Below, piece after piece: positions 1 to 9,173 of a DNA stretch of 64,000 nucleotides. The translations under genes and the position numbers were made by a program. Source of the stretch: Thioalkalicoccus limnaeus (GTDB taxonomy: Bacteria > Pseudomonadota > Gammaproteobacteria > Chromatiales > Chromatiaceae); contig NZ_JBDKXB010000003.1 in the NCBI RefSeq assembly GCF_041197575.1, positions 124,001 to 188,000 on the forward strand. Reading direction: 5' to 3'. The notes beneath the pieces were generated by a model, which was not told where the DNA came from, did no database searches, and saw only the letters and a program-made list of their open reading frames with translations. The stretch's first letter is position 1. The number at the start of each line of letters is the position of its first letter.

Positions 1-1013
1 TTCAATTCCCACTCGTAGTTGAGGAGCAGATGGAAATAGCCGTTGTCCCACCGGGTGGGATGGGTGGTCCAGGCGCCTTCGAGGCCGCTGGTGACCGTAT
101 CCCGGCCGATGCCCCGCTTGGTCTTGTTCAGCCAGCCGAGGCCCTGATCCTCGACATCGGTGCCTTCTGGACTCGGGCCCAGCAGGCCGGCGTCGCCATT
201 ACCGTGGCACTTCCCGACCGTGTGGCCGCCCGCCGTCAACGCGACCGTCTCCTCGTCGTTCATTGCCATCCGGGCGAAGGTCAGGCGGACGTCCTGTGCC
301 GTGCGTAGGGGGTCCGGCTTGCCGTTGACCCCTTCCGGGTTCACATAGATGAGCCCCATCTGCACTGCGGCTAGCGGGTTCTCCAGCGGCTCACCGCTCT
401 CGGCTTCATAGCGGTTGGGCGCCAGCCACTCCTTCTCGGATCCCCAGTAGACATCCTTCTCTGGGTGCCAGATGTCCGCGCGGCCAAAGCCGAAACCGAA
501 GGTCTTGAAGCCCATGGACTCATAGGCCATGTTTCCGGCCAGGATGATCAGGTCGGCCCAACTGAGCTTGTTGCCGTATTTCTTCTTGATGGGCCAAAGC
601 AGGCGCCGCGCCTTGTCGAGGTTGGCGTTGTCCGGCCACGAGTTGATCGGCGCGAAGCGCTGGTTCCCGGTCCCGCCGCCGCCACGCCCATCGGCGATGC
701 GGTAGGTGCCGGCCGCGTGCCAGGCCATGCGGATCATCAGGCCGCCGTAGTGGCCCCAGTCGGCGGGCCACCAGTCCTGGCTCTCCGTCATCAGTGCCCG
801 CAGGTCCTTCTTCAACGCCTCCACGTCGAGCTTTTTGAGTTCTTCGCGATAGCTGAATTCCGGCCCCAGCGGATTGGTCTTGGTGTCATGCTGATGCAGG
901 ATGTCGAGGTTCAGGGCGCTCGGCCACCACTCCATGTTCGACATGCTGGTCGACGTGGCCCCACCGTGCAGGACGGGGCATTTGCCTCCTGTATTCGTCG
1001 CATTCGTACTCAT
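1..1013 (-). CDS. katG: Catalase-peroxidase KatG (N-terminal 337 residues; rest lies beyond the left edge)
   Basis: Bifunctional haem enzyme that removes hydrogen peroxide by catalase and peroxidase chemistry. The frame runs from an ATG at 1013 to the window edge without a stop. The distal active site is visible as MRMAWHAAGTYR, giving the expected Arg95, Trp98 and His99. The proximal region follows near residue 263 as GGHTVGKCHG, with its haem-ligand His. The protein starts MSTNATNTGGKCP, typical of proteobacterial KatG without a signal peptide. A GAGGAG Shine-Dalgarno sits about 10 nt upstream of the ATG, which supports this start. Full-length KatG is about 720-740 residues, so less than half is seen. 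The next gene upstream on the same strand is a flavin reductase 213 bp away, so co-transcription is possible but unproven. Confidence 0.97.
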   Translation of the reverse strand, partial: MSTNATNTGGKCPVLHGGATSTSMSNMEWWPSALNLDILHQHDTKTNPLGPEFSYREELKKLDVEALKKDLRALMTESQDWWPADWGHYGGLMIRMAWHAAGTYRIADGRGGGGTGNQRFAPINSWPDNANLDKARRLLWPIKKKYGNKLSWADLIILAGNMAYESMGFKTFGFGFGRADIWHPEKDVYWGSEKEWLAPNRYEAESGEPLENPLAAVQMGLIYVNPEGVNGKPDPLRTAQDVRLTFARMAMNDEETVALTAGGHTVGKCHGNGDAGLLGPSPEGTDVEDQGLGWLNKTKRGIGRDTVTSGLEGAWTTHPTRWDNGYFHLLLNYEWEL

Positions 1014-1226
1014 CTCTGTCTCAACTCCTCGCTTCGTGTGATGGAACTTCGTTGAGCATCCCCCGCAGAGCCGGCGAAAACTCGACGTGCCGCGGAAGCC
1101 TTGCCTGTTCGTGTTCGGCTGTTGTTTGGTTCGGTGTTCTTGGCCCCCCTCGAGGCGACATGGGTCCACGGATGTGCCGCTCGCGCCCACCGGTGGACGG
1201 CGAGGGCGGTTCGACTGGGCTGCTGC

Positions 1227-1892
1227 TCAGGAGTCGAACACGAGCAGATCGGGTGTTGCCCCAAGGCCCCTGAGTGCGTCATTCACCGACACGTTGAACT
1301 GTGGGGGGCCGCAGACATAGAAATGCTGGCGGAAGTCGCGGACTTGTGCGGCGAGAAAATCACGATCGATGCGCTGGTGCGCGTAGCCCGCGGCCTGCTC
1401 GTCGGTGCAGGTCAGGACGCACCGGTCACCGAGCATGTATCGCAACTCCTTCTCGTCGATCACGTCTGCAGGTGTCTTATTGGAAAACAACAGGCTGTGG
1501 TCGGCCAGGCGTTGCTCGCGGCCCAGTTGCCGCAGAATCGCGAGGAACGGGGTGATGCCCGCGCCGCCGGCGATAAATACGCCTGGGCCCTTGTAGCGGA
1601 TGCTGCCAAATGGGTCCGACATCAACAGAGGTGCGCCCGGTTCCAACCCGTGGAGCGCCTGGGTCACGCCTCGGTGCGCCGGGTAGGCCTTGATGATGAA
1701 CTCCAGCACCCGGTCGTCACGCAGCGAGGTTGGTGTAAAGGGCCGGCCCTCCTCCCGCCAGTCGGGGTGATCGATGGCCAGTTCCACCCCTTCTCCCGGC
1801 TCGAACTCGAACCCGTCGGGGCGAGTGACGATGAATCGCTTGACGTCATGAGTGACAAAGCCGGACATCAGTAACGTCACTTGGTGAGTCAT
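1227..1892 (-). CDS. Ferredoxin-NADP reductase-like FAD/NAD(P)H oxidoreductase
   Basis: Predicted cytosolic flavoprotein of the ferredoxin-reductase fold, 221 aa. The FAD-binding barrel has the RPFTPTS motif at residues 50-56. The NAD(P) half has GGAGITP at 109-115 and a YVCGPPQF motif near 195, both hallmarks of the family. There is no 2Fe-2S ferredoxin domain, haem domain or signal peptide, so it is the minimal reductase module and needs a separate electron partner. The start at 1892 (MTHQVTLLMSG) is chosen because the family homology begins there; the frame is open further upstream but that part does not look like protein. A GAGGAG lies rather far (about 18 nt) upstream. The neighbour downstream is katG, so a role in redox or oxidative-stress metabolism is possible, but the substrate is unknown. 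Confidence 0.85.
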   Translation of the reverse strand: MTHQVTLLMSGFVTHDVKRFIVTRPDGFEFEPGEGVELAIDHPDWREEGRPFTPTSLRDDRVLEFIIKAYPAHRGVTQALHGLEPGAPLLMSDPFGSIRYKGPGVFIAGGAGITPFLAILRQLGREQRLADHSLLFSNKTPADVIDEKELRYMLGDRCVLTCTDEQAAGYAHQRIDRDFLAAQVRDFRQHFYVCGPPQFNVSVNDALRGLGATPDLLVFDS

Positions 1893-2223
1893 GGCTGTTT
1901 TCCGTTGTCTCTCCTCGAATGGTCGGGTGCCCGCCGGGCGCTCCACGCCTTGGTCTCGTCGCTCGACGGCCTGATTCGACGAGTCCTGACCCTCACACCC
2001 CAGCAAGCCCCCGCTCGTCGATTTCCCATTGCCAAGTATAGAAAATCTTGGAGCGGGATCCCAAAGCGGTGCGAGAACGGGTATTCGACCGGTGCGACAC
2101 CGCGGAGGGATGGCGTGTGCGCCGTGGCCCCGCCGGGTCACTCTTCAACGTGAGGCGATCCGAGCCCCAACACAAGGCACTTCGGTGGAACTTGCCCTCG
2201 CCTTCACGGGAGAGGGGTAAGGC
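1893..2223. other. Intergenic stretch between the flavin reductase and ppk2
   Basis: About 330 bp with no convincing gene. It should hold the promoter of the reductase (minus strand) and the 3' end of the ppk2 transcript. A weak CCCTC/GAGGG hairpin lies just downstream of the ppk2 stop (about 2190-2218), without a clear U-tract. I see no conserved operator. Confidence 0.4.
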
Positions 2224-3102
2224 TCAGCCGGGCAGCCAGATCTCCGGGCCGCCGCAGATCTTCGGGTCCACCTGGCCGACGACGTTGCCGTCCTTGCCGT
2301 CGTAATCGACGGCGCCCAGGATGGCTCGGATCGCGGTGAGCCGGGCGCGGTACTTGTCGTCGCCGCGGATCACCGTCCAGGGCGCGATGCTCGTATGGCT
2401 GGCCCGGAAGGTCTCGGCGATGGCCTCGGAGTAGGCGTCCCAGAGGGCTAAGCCCTCGACGTCGATGCGGCTGAGTTTCCAGTGGCGCAGGGGGTCGGTC
2501 TCGCGCCGCAGCAGGCGCCGAAGCTGCTCGGCCCGGCCGACGTCGAGCCACAGCTTGACCAGGATGATGCCCTCGCTGATCAGGGTCTGTTCCACGCCGG
2601 GGAGCTGGGCGAAGAAGCGCGCGCGCTCCTCAGCGCCGCAGAAGCCAAAGACCTTCTCGATGACACCGCGGTTGTACCAACTCCGGTCGAATAGGGTCAT
2701 TTCGCCGGCGGATGGCAGGTGCGCGATGTAGCGCTGGAAGTACCACTGCCTTCGTTCGCGCTCGGTGGGCGTGGAGAGAGCCACGATGCGCGCGATGCGG
2801 GGGTTCAGGTTCATGGTCACGCGGCCGATCGCACCGCCCTTGCCGGCACCGTCGCGGCCTTCGAAGACGACGACCAGCCGCGCGCCGCTCTCCCGGATCC
2901 AGTGCTGGCACTTGGCAAGTTCGATCTGTAACGGCGCGAGCTCGGCCTCGTAGTCGCGTTTTTTCATCCAGCGGTCGTAGGGGTAGCTGGCGTCCAGTAT
3001 GTCGCGTTTGCCGCCGGCCTCCATCGCCTCGCGTACCGCGTCGGGGGCCTCGTTGGCAAGGTAGTGACTGACAGCGCCGTCGAAAGGTCGGGGTAAGGGC
3101 AT
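2224..3102 (-). CDS. ppk2: Polyphosphate kinase 2 (PPK2 family)
   Basis: Cytosolic kinase that transfers phosphate between polyphosphate and nucleotides; the PPK2 family usually works toward nucleotide synthesis. It is 292 aa, a normal one-domain length. The P-loop GRDGAGKGG lies at residues 82-90. The Walker B-type motif LFDRSWYNR has its Asp at residue 139 and is followed by the lid region rich in Arg. The substrate class (ADP- or AMP-phosphorylating) cannot be settled by eye. The ATG at 3102 lacks a strong Shine-Dalgarno, but the next in-frame methionine would remove conserved N-terminal sequence. It is divergent from the autotransporter gene, with 324 bp between them. Polyphosphate storage is common in purple sulfur bacteria. 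Confidence 0.93.
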   Translation of the reverse strand: MPLPRPFDGAVSHYLANEAPDAVREAMEAGGKRDILDASYPYDRWMKKRDYEAELAPLQIELAKCQHWIRESGARLVVVFEGRDGAGKGGAIGRVTMNLNPRIARIVALSTPTERERRQWYFQRYIAHLPSAGEMTLFDRSWYNRGVIEKVFGFCGAEERARFFAQLPGVEQTLISEGIILVKLWLDVGRAEQLRRLLRRETDPLRHWKLSRIDVEGLALWDAYSEAIAETFRASHTSIAPWTVIRGDDKYRARLTAIRAILGAVDYDGKDGNVVGQVDPKICGGPEIWLPG

Positions 3103-3426
3103 CGGCGGGGGACTCCAGTGTCTGGCTCATGACGTATGGAAAGCCTAGACGAATCGGGCCGTTTCGGACACGTCGATGCGATGGGTTCCAGGCCGATGGT
3201 GCACAATCTCGCCATTGTCTGGCAAACTCTCCAACGCGTTGCCGAAACGGCGGAAGGCAGTCGCTCGCCGCGAACCCGACCATCCGTTCAAGCTGATCCC
3301 GAATACCCTATAGAGGGGGTGGTGCGGCCACGGATATCCTGGCTTGACCGTCAGTCGGTGCGCGCTGCGAGGTGCCGCTGGCGCCTGCCCAACCCGTCCA
3401 ATCAACAGCGCTTTCGAGGAGTCCCG
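3103..3426. other. Divergent intergenic region between ppk2 and the esterase autotransporter
   Basis: About 324 bp, expected to carry both promoters. The plus-strand frame stays open through it, but its composition does not resemble the following protein and the signal peptide starts at 3427, so I do not treat it as coding. I recognise no operator. Confidence 0.4.
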
Positions 3427-5235
3427 ATGACTCGACCTCTGGTCTTGGCGAGCTTGATCTGCGTAGGTGGCATGGTGCCGACGCCGATGGCGATGGCGAT
3501 GGCCGGCGATATCCTGTTCTTCGGAGACAGCTTGACCGATTCGGGCGCCTTTGCGCCGGCCCTGCCGCCGGGCACCGGGCGCTTCACGACGAATCCGGGT
3601 CCGGTGTGGAGCGAGGTCTTCGCGGCCGGACGTGGGTCGGTGGCGAGACCGGCGAACCAAGGCGGTCTCAATTTCGCGACCGGGGGAGCCCGGGTGACCT
3701 CGGCACCGGGCTTCCCGGATGCCCCGCCGACCAACCAGGCACCGCCGCTCCGTGTTCAGATCGATGCCTACCTGGCGGCCGGCGGGGGCGTGGCGCGGCC
3801 CGACGCGATGCACGTCGTGTGGGCCGGTGCCAACGACATCTTTCATATCGCGGCGACGCCAGCTGCCGCGGCGACCTACATCCAACAGACGGCCAACGAG
3901 GCGGCTGGCGAGATCGGGCGCCTCGCCGCGGCCGGGGCGGGCCGGATCCTGGTCCTGAATCTGCCGGATATCGGGGCCACGCCGGCCGGCTTGGTCCAAG
4001 GCCCAGAAGGTGCTGCCGGGTTGACCGCGCTGTCGAGCGGCTACAACCAAGTCTTGTTTCGCGGCCTGGCCGCGAATGGGACCGAGGTGGTGGCCCTGGA
4101 TGTCTTCCGTCTGCTGAGCGAGGTACAGGCCGATCCGGTTCGGTTCGGGTTCGACAACGCAACCCAGCCAGCCTGCGGAGCCACGCCATCGCTGGTCTGT
4201 ACCGAGGCCAACCTGGTGGCCGCGGGTGCCGACCAGCGATGGGTGTTTGCCGATGGTGTCCACCCGACGACCGGCGCGCATCGCGTGATCGCCGAGTACG
4301 TCGAAGCCGTGTTGGCGGGGCCGGCTTTTATCGGGCAACTCTCCGAGCAGCCGGTGCGAAACCAGATCGCGCTGTCGCGGCAACTATGGCGAAGCGCCGA
4401 TCAGAACCTGCGGGCGGCCCCGGTCGGTCGTCTCACCGGGTGGGTCAGCGCTGGAGGTGGCCAGACGGACGTCAATCGCAGCGATGGGTCGCCGCGGACC
4501 CTGTCGGTCGGGTTGGAGCGGCGCCAGAGCGACGAGGTCATGGCCGGTGCGGCCTTGTCGTTCAATCACACGGATCCGGATTGGGGACGCGCCGGCGGCT
4601 ATGAGCTCGAGGATTACTCGCTGAGCCTCTATGGCGCGTATCGCCGCGAGGCCTGGTCGGTGATGGGTCTGCTGTCGTTCGCGACATTGGACTTCAAGAG
4701 CCACCGTCATGTGCCGCTCGGCACGGCGACCCGCACGCTACGTGGCCGCACCGATGGTTCGCGCTTCGCGCTGGGTGCTCAGACGCATTACAGCTTCGAG
4801 CACCAGGGCCTGGCCCATGGGCCGGTCGTGAGTCTGTTGCACCAGCGCGTCAACGTCACCGAGTTCGATGAACGCGCGACCGATGGCAGCCTGTCGACGA
4901 ACCTCTCCTACGAGCTGCAAGAGCGACACACGACCCTGTTATCGGGCGGCTGGCAGGGAAGGTACCAGATCGGCGCCTGGCAGCCCTATGCCGCAGCGCT
5001 GGTCAATCACGATTTCGATGCCGGATCGCGCACGATCCGCCAACGTGGTTCCGCGAGCCTTGCCTCGTTTGGATGGAGCACCGATGGACCGATCGAGACC
5101 TACGCGAGCCTGAACCTCGGTGTGCTCGGCCGACTGGGCGATCGGGCCTGGATCGATCTCAATGTCGACACGGTGCCGGGCCGCGATGCGCTCGAGGACA
5201 CACGGGTCACCGCGACGCTCGGTGTACCCTTGTGA
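3427..5235 (+). CDS. GDSL-family esterase/lipase autotransporter (EstA-like)
   Basis: Outer-membrane esterase of type V secretion, 602 aa. A signal peptide covers about residues 1-26. The passenger is an SGNH hydrolase with the nucleophile block FFGDSLTDSG (Ser35), an AGANDIF block with the conserved Asn, and the catalytic Asp-His pair in DGVHPT (about 276-279). From about residue 330 to the C-terminus the sequence alternates polar and aromatic residues in the manner of an autotransporter beta-barrel (for example LTGWVSAGGGQ). It ends TLGVPL; the family usually ends in an aromatic residue. The start at 3427 is preceded by GAGGAG and gives a clean signal peptide, unlike the longer open frame beginning near 3136. 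EstA relatives hydrolyse acyl esters at the cell surface; the natural substrate here is unknown. Confidence 0.9.
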   Translation: MTRPLVLASLICVGGMVPTPMAMAMAGDILFFGDSLTDSGAFAPALPPGTGRFTTNPGPVWSEVFAAGRGSVARPANQGGLNFATGGARVTSAPGFPDAPPTNQAPPLRVQIDAYLAAGGGVARPDAMHVVWAGANDIFHIAATPAAAATYIQQTANEAAGEIGRLAAAGAGRILVLNLPDIGATPAGLVQGPEGAAGLTALSSGYNQVLFRGLAANGTEVVALDVFRLLSEVQADPVRFGFDNATQPACGATPSLVCTEANLVAAGADQRWVFADGVHPTTGAHRVIAEYVEAVLAGPAFIGQLSEQPVRNQIALSRQLWRSADQNLRAAPVGRLTGWVSAGGGQTDVNRSDGSPRTLSVGLERRQSDEVMAGAALSFNHTDPDWGRAGGYELEDYSLSLYGAYRREAWSVMGLLSFATLDFKSHRHVPLGTATRTLRGRTDGSRFALGAQTHYSFEHQGLAHGPVVSLLHQRVNVTEFDERATDGSLSTNLSYELQERHTTLLSGGWQGRYQIGAWQPYAAALVNHDFDAGSRTIRQRGSASLASFGWSTDGPIETYASLNLGVLGRLGDRAWIDLNVDTVPGRDALEDTRVTATLGVPL

Positions 5236-5593
5236 AGCAACTTCTGCGGGATAAGGTACTCGGCGTAGGTGCCCGGTGTAGGTGCGGCTTCAGCCGCAAC
5301 GCCATATGCCCAGACGGCCACCGCCTTCGTGGGGCTGAAGCCGCACTTACGGTGCCTCAAACGGCAGCCGCGTGAGAGCCGCGTAGGCCTGGTTCGCGAA
5401 TGGTCGGGAGTTGCCTGAGTCGGATCCGTGACGGCGGCCGCGTGTCCTCCCCGGCGCCGCCGGCTCGCGATCCGGATCGGTCGCGGCCCGCATCCGGCCT
5501 CGGGTTCGGGCGGCATTCCGCCACGAGACCGCGCCGGTGCGTGCCCGATCGCCTCGGTTGGTGCGGTGAAGCCCTTTTCGGTATCGTTACACG
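5236..5593. other. Intergenic region between the autotransporter gene and smc
   Basis: It holds the 3' motif described in the findings (5236-5262) and the REP pair (5278-5350). It must also contain the smc promoter between about 5400 and 5590. No gene is convincing here. Confidence 0.5.
5278..5350. repeat. Inverted pair of REP-like elements (BIME-like)
   Basis: The left arm starts at 5278 with GTAG followed by GTGCGGCTTCAGCCGCA, whose core GCGGCT-TC-AGCCGC is a perfect 6-bp hairpin. The right arm (5329-5350) is a near-identical copy in inverse orientation, beginning GTAA on the minus strand. A related single copy lies at 27517-27537. A 5' GTAG next to a short GC-rich palindrome is the hallmark of REP sequences mobilised by RAYT (TnpA-REP) transposases. 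Confidence 0.75.
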
Positions 5594-8500
5594 ATGCGAT
5601 TGGAGAAGATCAAGCTGGCGGGCTTCAAGTCCTTCGTCGACCCGACGATGGTGCCCTTTTCGAGCAATCTGGTCGGCGTGGTCGGACCGAACGGCTGCGG
5701 CAAGTCGAACGTCATCGACGCGGTGCGGTGGGTCATGGGCGAGAGCTCGGCCAAGATGCTGCGCGGCGAATCGATGGCCGATGTCATCTTCAACGGCTCG
5801 AGCAGCCGCAAGCCGGTCGGTACCGCCAGCATCGAGTTGCTGTTCGACAACAGCGACGGCGGTATCGGCGGTGAATACGCCCGCTTCAACCAGATCGCGG
5901 TCAAGCGGCAGGTCTCGCGCGACGGGCAATCGACCTATTTCCTGAACGGCTCGCGCTGTCGGCGTCGCGACGTCCAGGACCTGTTCCTCGGCACCGGGCT
6001 TGGCCCGCGCAGCTATTCGATCATCGAGCAGGGCATGATCTCGCGGCTGATCGAGGCGCGCCCCGAGGACCTGCGGCTGTTTCTCGAGGAGGCGGCCGGT
6101 ATCTCGAAGTACAAGGAGCGGCGGCGCGAGACCGAGACACGGATTCGGCACACCCGCGAGAACCTCGACCGGCTCAACGACCTGCGCGACGAGGTCGCGA
6201 AACAGTTGCAGCATCTGGAGCGCCAGGCCGCGACGGCCGAGCGCTATCGGCGCCTGAAGACCGAGGAACGCCAGCGCGAGGCCGAACTGATCGCGTTGCG
6301 ATGGCAGGTCCTCGACCGCGAGATCGGCGAGCAGGATCGCGCGATCGGCGGCCTGGAGGTCGAGTTCGCGGCGGCCGTGGCCCGTCAGCGCGCGATCGAG
6401 GCCGAGATCGAGGCGCAACGCCTCGCCTACACGGCGGCCTCGGAGGCCTTCAACGAGGTCCAGGGCCGTTTTTACGCGGCCGGTGCCGCGATCGCGCGGG
6501 TCGAGCAGGCGATTCAGTTCGCGAAGGAGGCACGGGCGCGCCACGAGGCGGAGCGCGATCGCGTGCGGCGCGAACTGGCCGAGGCGACCGAACACCTGTC
6601 GCGTGACGAGGCGCGCTTGGCCGATTTGGCGGCGCGGCTTGCCGAGGATGCCCCGGCCCTGGCCCGGGCGGAGGCCGAGCTGGCCTCGGCCCTCGCGCTG
6701 GTGGCGGCGACCGAGGCCGAGCTTCAAGACGGCGAGGTGCAGTGGGATGCCTTCAACCGCGAGGCGGCAGCCCCGGCCGAGCAGGCGCAGGTCGTGCGTG
6801 CGCGGATCAATCACTTGGATCAAGCCATGGCCCAGGACGAGCGCCGTGCGATCCGGCTCGACGAGGAGCACCGACGTCTCGATACCCAGGTCCTGGAGCA
6901 GGAGGTCCAGGATCTGGCGGGCCGTGAGCAAGAGCAGCGCGAGGGCGTTGCGGTGGCCGAGGCACGGCGCCAGGAACTGGACCGCCTGTTGGCCGCGGCC
7001 GAGCAGCGGACGACGGCGCTGCAACCCCGCCTGGATCAGGCCCGAACCCGGCTGCAGGAGGCCCGTGGTCGCCAGGCGTCGCTGGTCGCCTTGCAGGAGG
7101 CGGCGCGCGGGGAGCCGGATGCGGCCTCGCGGGCGTGGCTCGACGCGCAGGGGCTGGCCGAGGCGCCCCGTCTGCTCGATCACCTGGAGGTCGAGCCGGG
7201 CTGGGAGCCGGCCGTCGAGGCCGTGCTCGGTGAACAGCTCCGCGCCCACTGCACGGCGTCGTTCGATACCGTTGGCCGCAGCGCGGGGGATGTCGGCGCG
7301 GTGGCCCTGTTCGACACGGCGGCGCCTGCGCGCGCGGGCGGGACCGCGACCCGCGACGACAGCCTGCTGGCCCGTCTGCGCTGCCGCTGGCCGCTGCACC
7401 ATCTGTTGGGGTCGGTGCGTGTCGTCGATGACCTGGATACGGCGCTGGCGGTGCGCCACGATCTGGCGCCGGGCGAGCGGTTGGTGACCCGGGATGGGGT
7501 CCTGATCGGTGCCGATTGGTTGTGCCGGGCGGCGAAAGACCCGACGCTGGCCGGGGTCCTCGCGCGCGGCGAGGCCCTCAAAGTCCTCGAGGGCGAGATC
7601 GCCGCGGCCGAGGCGGACTTGGCGATGCTGATCGCCGAACAGGAGCGTCTGGGGGAGGATCGCCGCCGCCTCGTCGCCGAACGCGACGAGGTGCTCGCGG
7701 AGATCGCGGCCGCGAACCGCGACCTGTCCCGGCGGCAGGCGGACCTGGCCGCGCGCCGCGCCCGCCTCGAGCATCTGACCGAGCGTCGCACGGCCTTGGA
7801 CGGCGAGCGGCGCGAACTGGTCGAGCGGCGCGCCGAGTTGCGCGACGAGATCGAAACGGCTCGCGAGGCCCTGCATGACCTGCTCGAGCGCCTCGGAGAT
7901 CTCGCCGAGCAGCGCGAGACGCTGGCCGCGCAGCGCGAGGCCCGGCGGGAGGCCGTCGCGGCTGCCCGGGCGACCGAGCGGGTCCACCGGGAGCAGGTGC
8001 AGCAGCGCAAGATCGCGGTCGAGACCCAGCGCGCCGAACAGGAGGCGACCGAGCGCAACCTGCGCCGCGCGCACGATCAGCGCGACCAGTTGACTGAGCG
8101 ACGACAGCAGCTCGAGCAGGCGATCGAAGAGACCTGTGAACCTCTCACCGAACAAGAGGCGCAGCTGGCCGACGAGCTTGCGCGGCGGCTCGAGGTCGAA
8201 CAGGAGCTGCGAAGTGCGCGTGGGCGCCTCGAAGGGATCGATGCCGATGTGCGGTCGCTGGAGCAGGAGCGGCAGCGCATCGAACAGGCGACCGGCGAGC
8301 AGGGTAGGGCGCTCGATGGGTTGCGTCTGGCCCGTCAGGAACGCCTGGTCCGGCGGCGCACGCTGGAGGAACAGTTGACGGGCCAGGGCATGACGGCCGC
8401 GGCGCTGCTGGACGGGCTCGAGCCGACGGCGACCGAGGCGGCCTGGCAGGATGAGCTGACCAAGCTCGCGGCGCGGATCCAGCGGCTAGGGGCCATCAAC

Positions 8501-9103
8501 CTCGCCGCGATCGACGAGTTCAAGGAACAGTCGGAGCGCCTTCGGTACCTGGATGCGCAGCAGTCGGATATCCAGCGTTCGCTGGATACGCTCGAGCAGG
8601 CGATCCGCAAGATCGACCGCGAGACGCGGCACCGTTTCAAGGAGACCTATGATCGGGTCAACGAGGGCTTCGCCGGGCTCTTTCCGCGGCTGTTCGGCGG
8701 CGGCCAGGCCTATCTCGAACTGACCGGCGAGGACCTGCTGGAGACCGGCGTGACCGTCATGGCGCGGCCGCCGGGCAAGCGCAACAGCAGCATCCATCTG
8801 CTGTCCGGCGGCGAGAAGGCGCTGACCGCGGTGGCCCTGGTATTTGCGATCTTTCAGCTCAACCCGGCACCTTTCTGTATGCTCGACGAGGTCGACGCGC
8901 CGCTCGACGAGGCCAATGTCGGACGCTTCTGCGATCTGTTGCGGGCCATGTCGAGTCAGGTACAGTTCATCTTCATCACCCACAACAAGGTGACGATGGA
9001 GGTGGCCGAGCACCTGCTTGGTGTCACCATGCACGAACCCGGCGTGTCACGCCTGGTCTCGGTCGATGTGGCGGAGGCGACGCGATTGGCCGCCGCCTCC
9101 TAG
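5594..9103 (+). CDS. smc: Chromosome segregation protein SMC
   Basis: Structural-maintenance-of-chromosomes ATPase, 1169 aa, the usual bacterial length. The N-terminal head has the P-loop GPNGCGKSN near residues 33-41. Long Arg/Glu/Ala-rich coiled coils follow (about 170-500 and 660-1000), broken by a globular hinge around 510-640. The C-terminal head carries the ABC signature HLLSGGEKALTA and Walker B FCMLDEVDAPLDE. SMC acts as a dimer with ScpA and ScpB in chromosome organisation; neither partner is in this window. Many gammaproteobacteria use MukBEF instead, so SMC fits a Chromatiales-type lineage. The zipA gene follows after 70 bp on the same strand. The start is the ATG at 5594, giving the typical MRLEKIKLAGFKSF. 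Confidence 0.98.
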   Translation: MRLEKIKLAGFKSFVDPTMVPFSSNLVGVVGPNGCGKSNVIDAVRWVMGESSAKMLRGESMADVIFNGSSSRKPVGTASIELLFDNSDGGIGGEYARFNQIAVKRQVSRDGQSTYFLNGSRCRRRDVQDLFLGTGLGPRSYSIIEQGMISRLIEARPEDLRLFLEEAAGISKYKERRRETETRIRHTRENLDRLNDLRDEVAKQLQHLERQAATAERYRRLKTEERQREAELIALRWQVLDREIGEQDRAIGGLEVEFAAAVARQRAIEAEIEAQRLAYTAASEAFNEVQGRFYAAGAAIARVEQAIQFAKEARARHEAERDRVRRELAEATEHLSRDEARLADLAARLAEDAPALARAEAELASALALVAATEAELQDGEVQWDAFNREAAAPAEQAQVVRARINHLDQAMAQDERRAIRLDEEHRRLDTQVLEQEVQDLAGREQEQREGVAVAEARRQELDRLLAAAEQRTTALQPRLDQARTRLQEARGRQASLVALQEAARGEPDAASRAWLDAQGLAEAPRLLDHLEVEPGWEPAVEAVLGEQLRAHCTASFDTVGRSAGDVGAVALFDTAAPARAGGTATRDDSLLARLRCRWPLHHLLGSVRVVDDLDTALAVRHDLAPGERLVTRDGVLIGADWLCRAAKDPTLAGVLARGEALKVLEGEIAAAEADLAMLIAEQERLGEDRRRLVAERDEVLAEIAAANRDLSRRQADLAARRARLEHLTERRTALDGERRELVERRAELRDEIETAREALHDLLERLGDLAEQRETLAAQREARREAVAAARATERVHREQVQQRKIAVETQRAEQEATERNLRRAHDQRDQLTERRQQLEQAIEETCEPLTEQEAQLADELARRLEVEQELRSARGRLEGIDADVRSLEQERQRIEQATGEQGRALDGLRLARQERLVRRRTLEEQLTGQGMTAAALLDGLEPTATEAAWQDELTKLAARIQRLGAINLAAIDEFKEQSERLRYLDAQQSDIQRSLDTLEQAIRKIDRETRHRFKETYDRVNEGFAGLFPRLFGGGQAYLELTGEDLLETGVTVMARPPGKRNSSIHLLSGGEKALTAVALVFAIFQLNPAPFCMLDEVDAPLDEANVGRFCDLLRAMSSQVQFIFITHNKVTMEVAEHLLGVTMHEPGVSRLVSVDVAEATRLAAAS

Positions 9104-9173
9104 CGGACCCATCGCCGAGGCGCTGTTATACTCGACGCTCCATCATCATCCACTTGCCTATGAAGACATCCGA

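Noticed and set aside
5357..8155. Long minus-strand open frame (932 codons) opposite smc
   Set aside because: It lies wholly across smc and its Arg/Leu-rich protein has no domain; high GC leaves antisense frames open.
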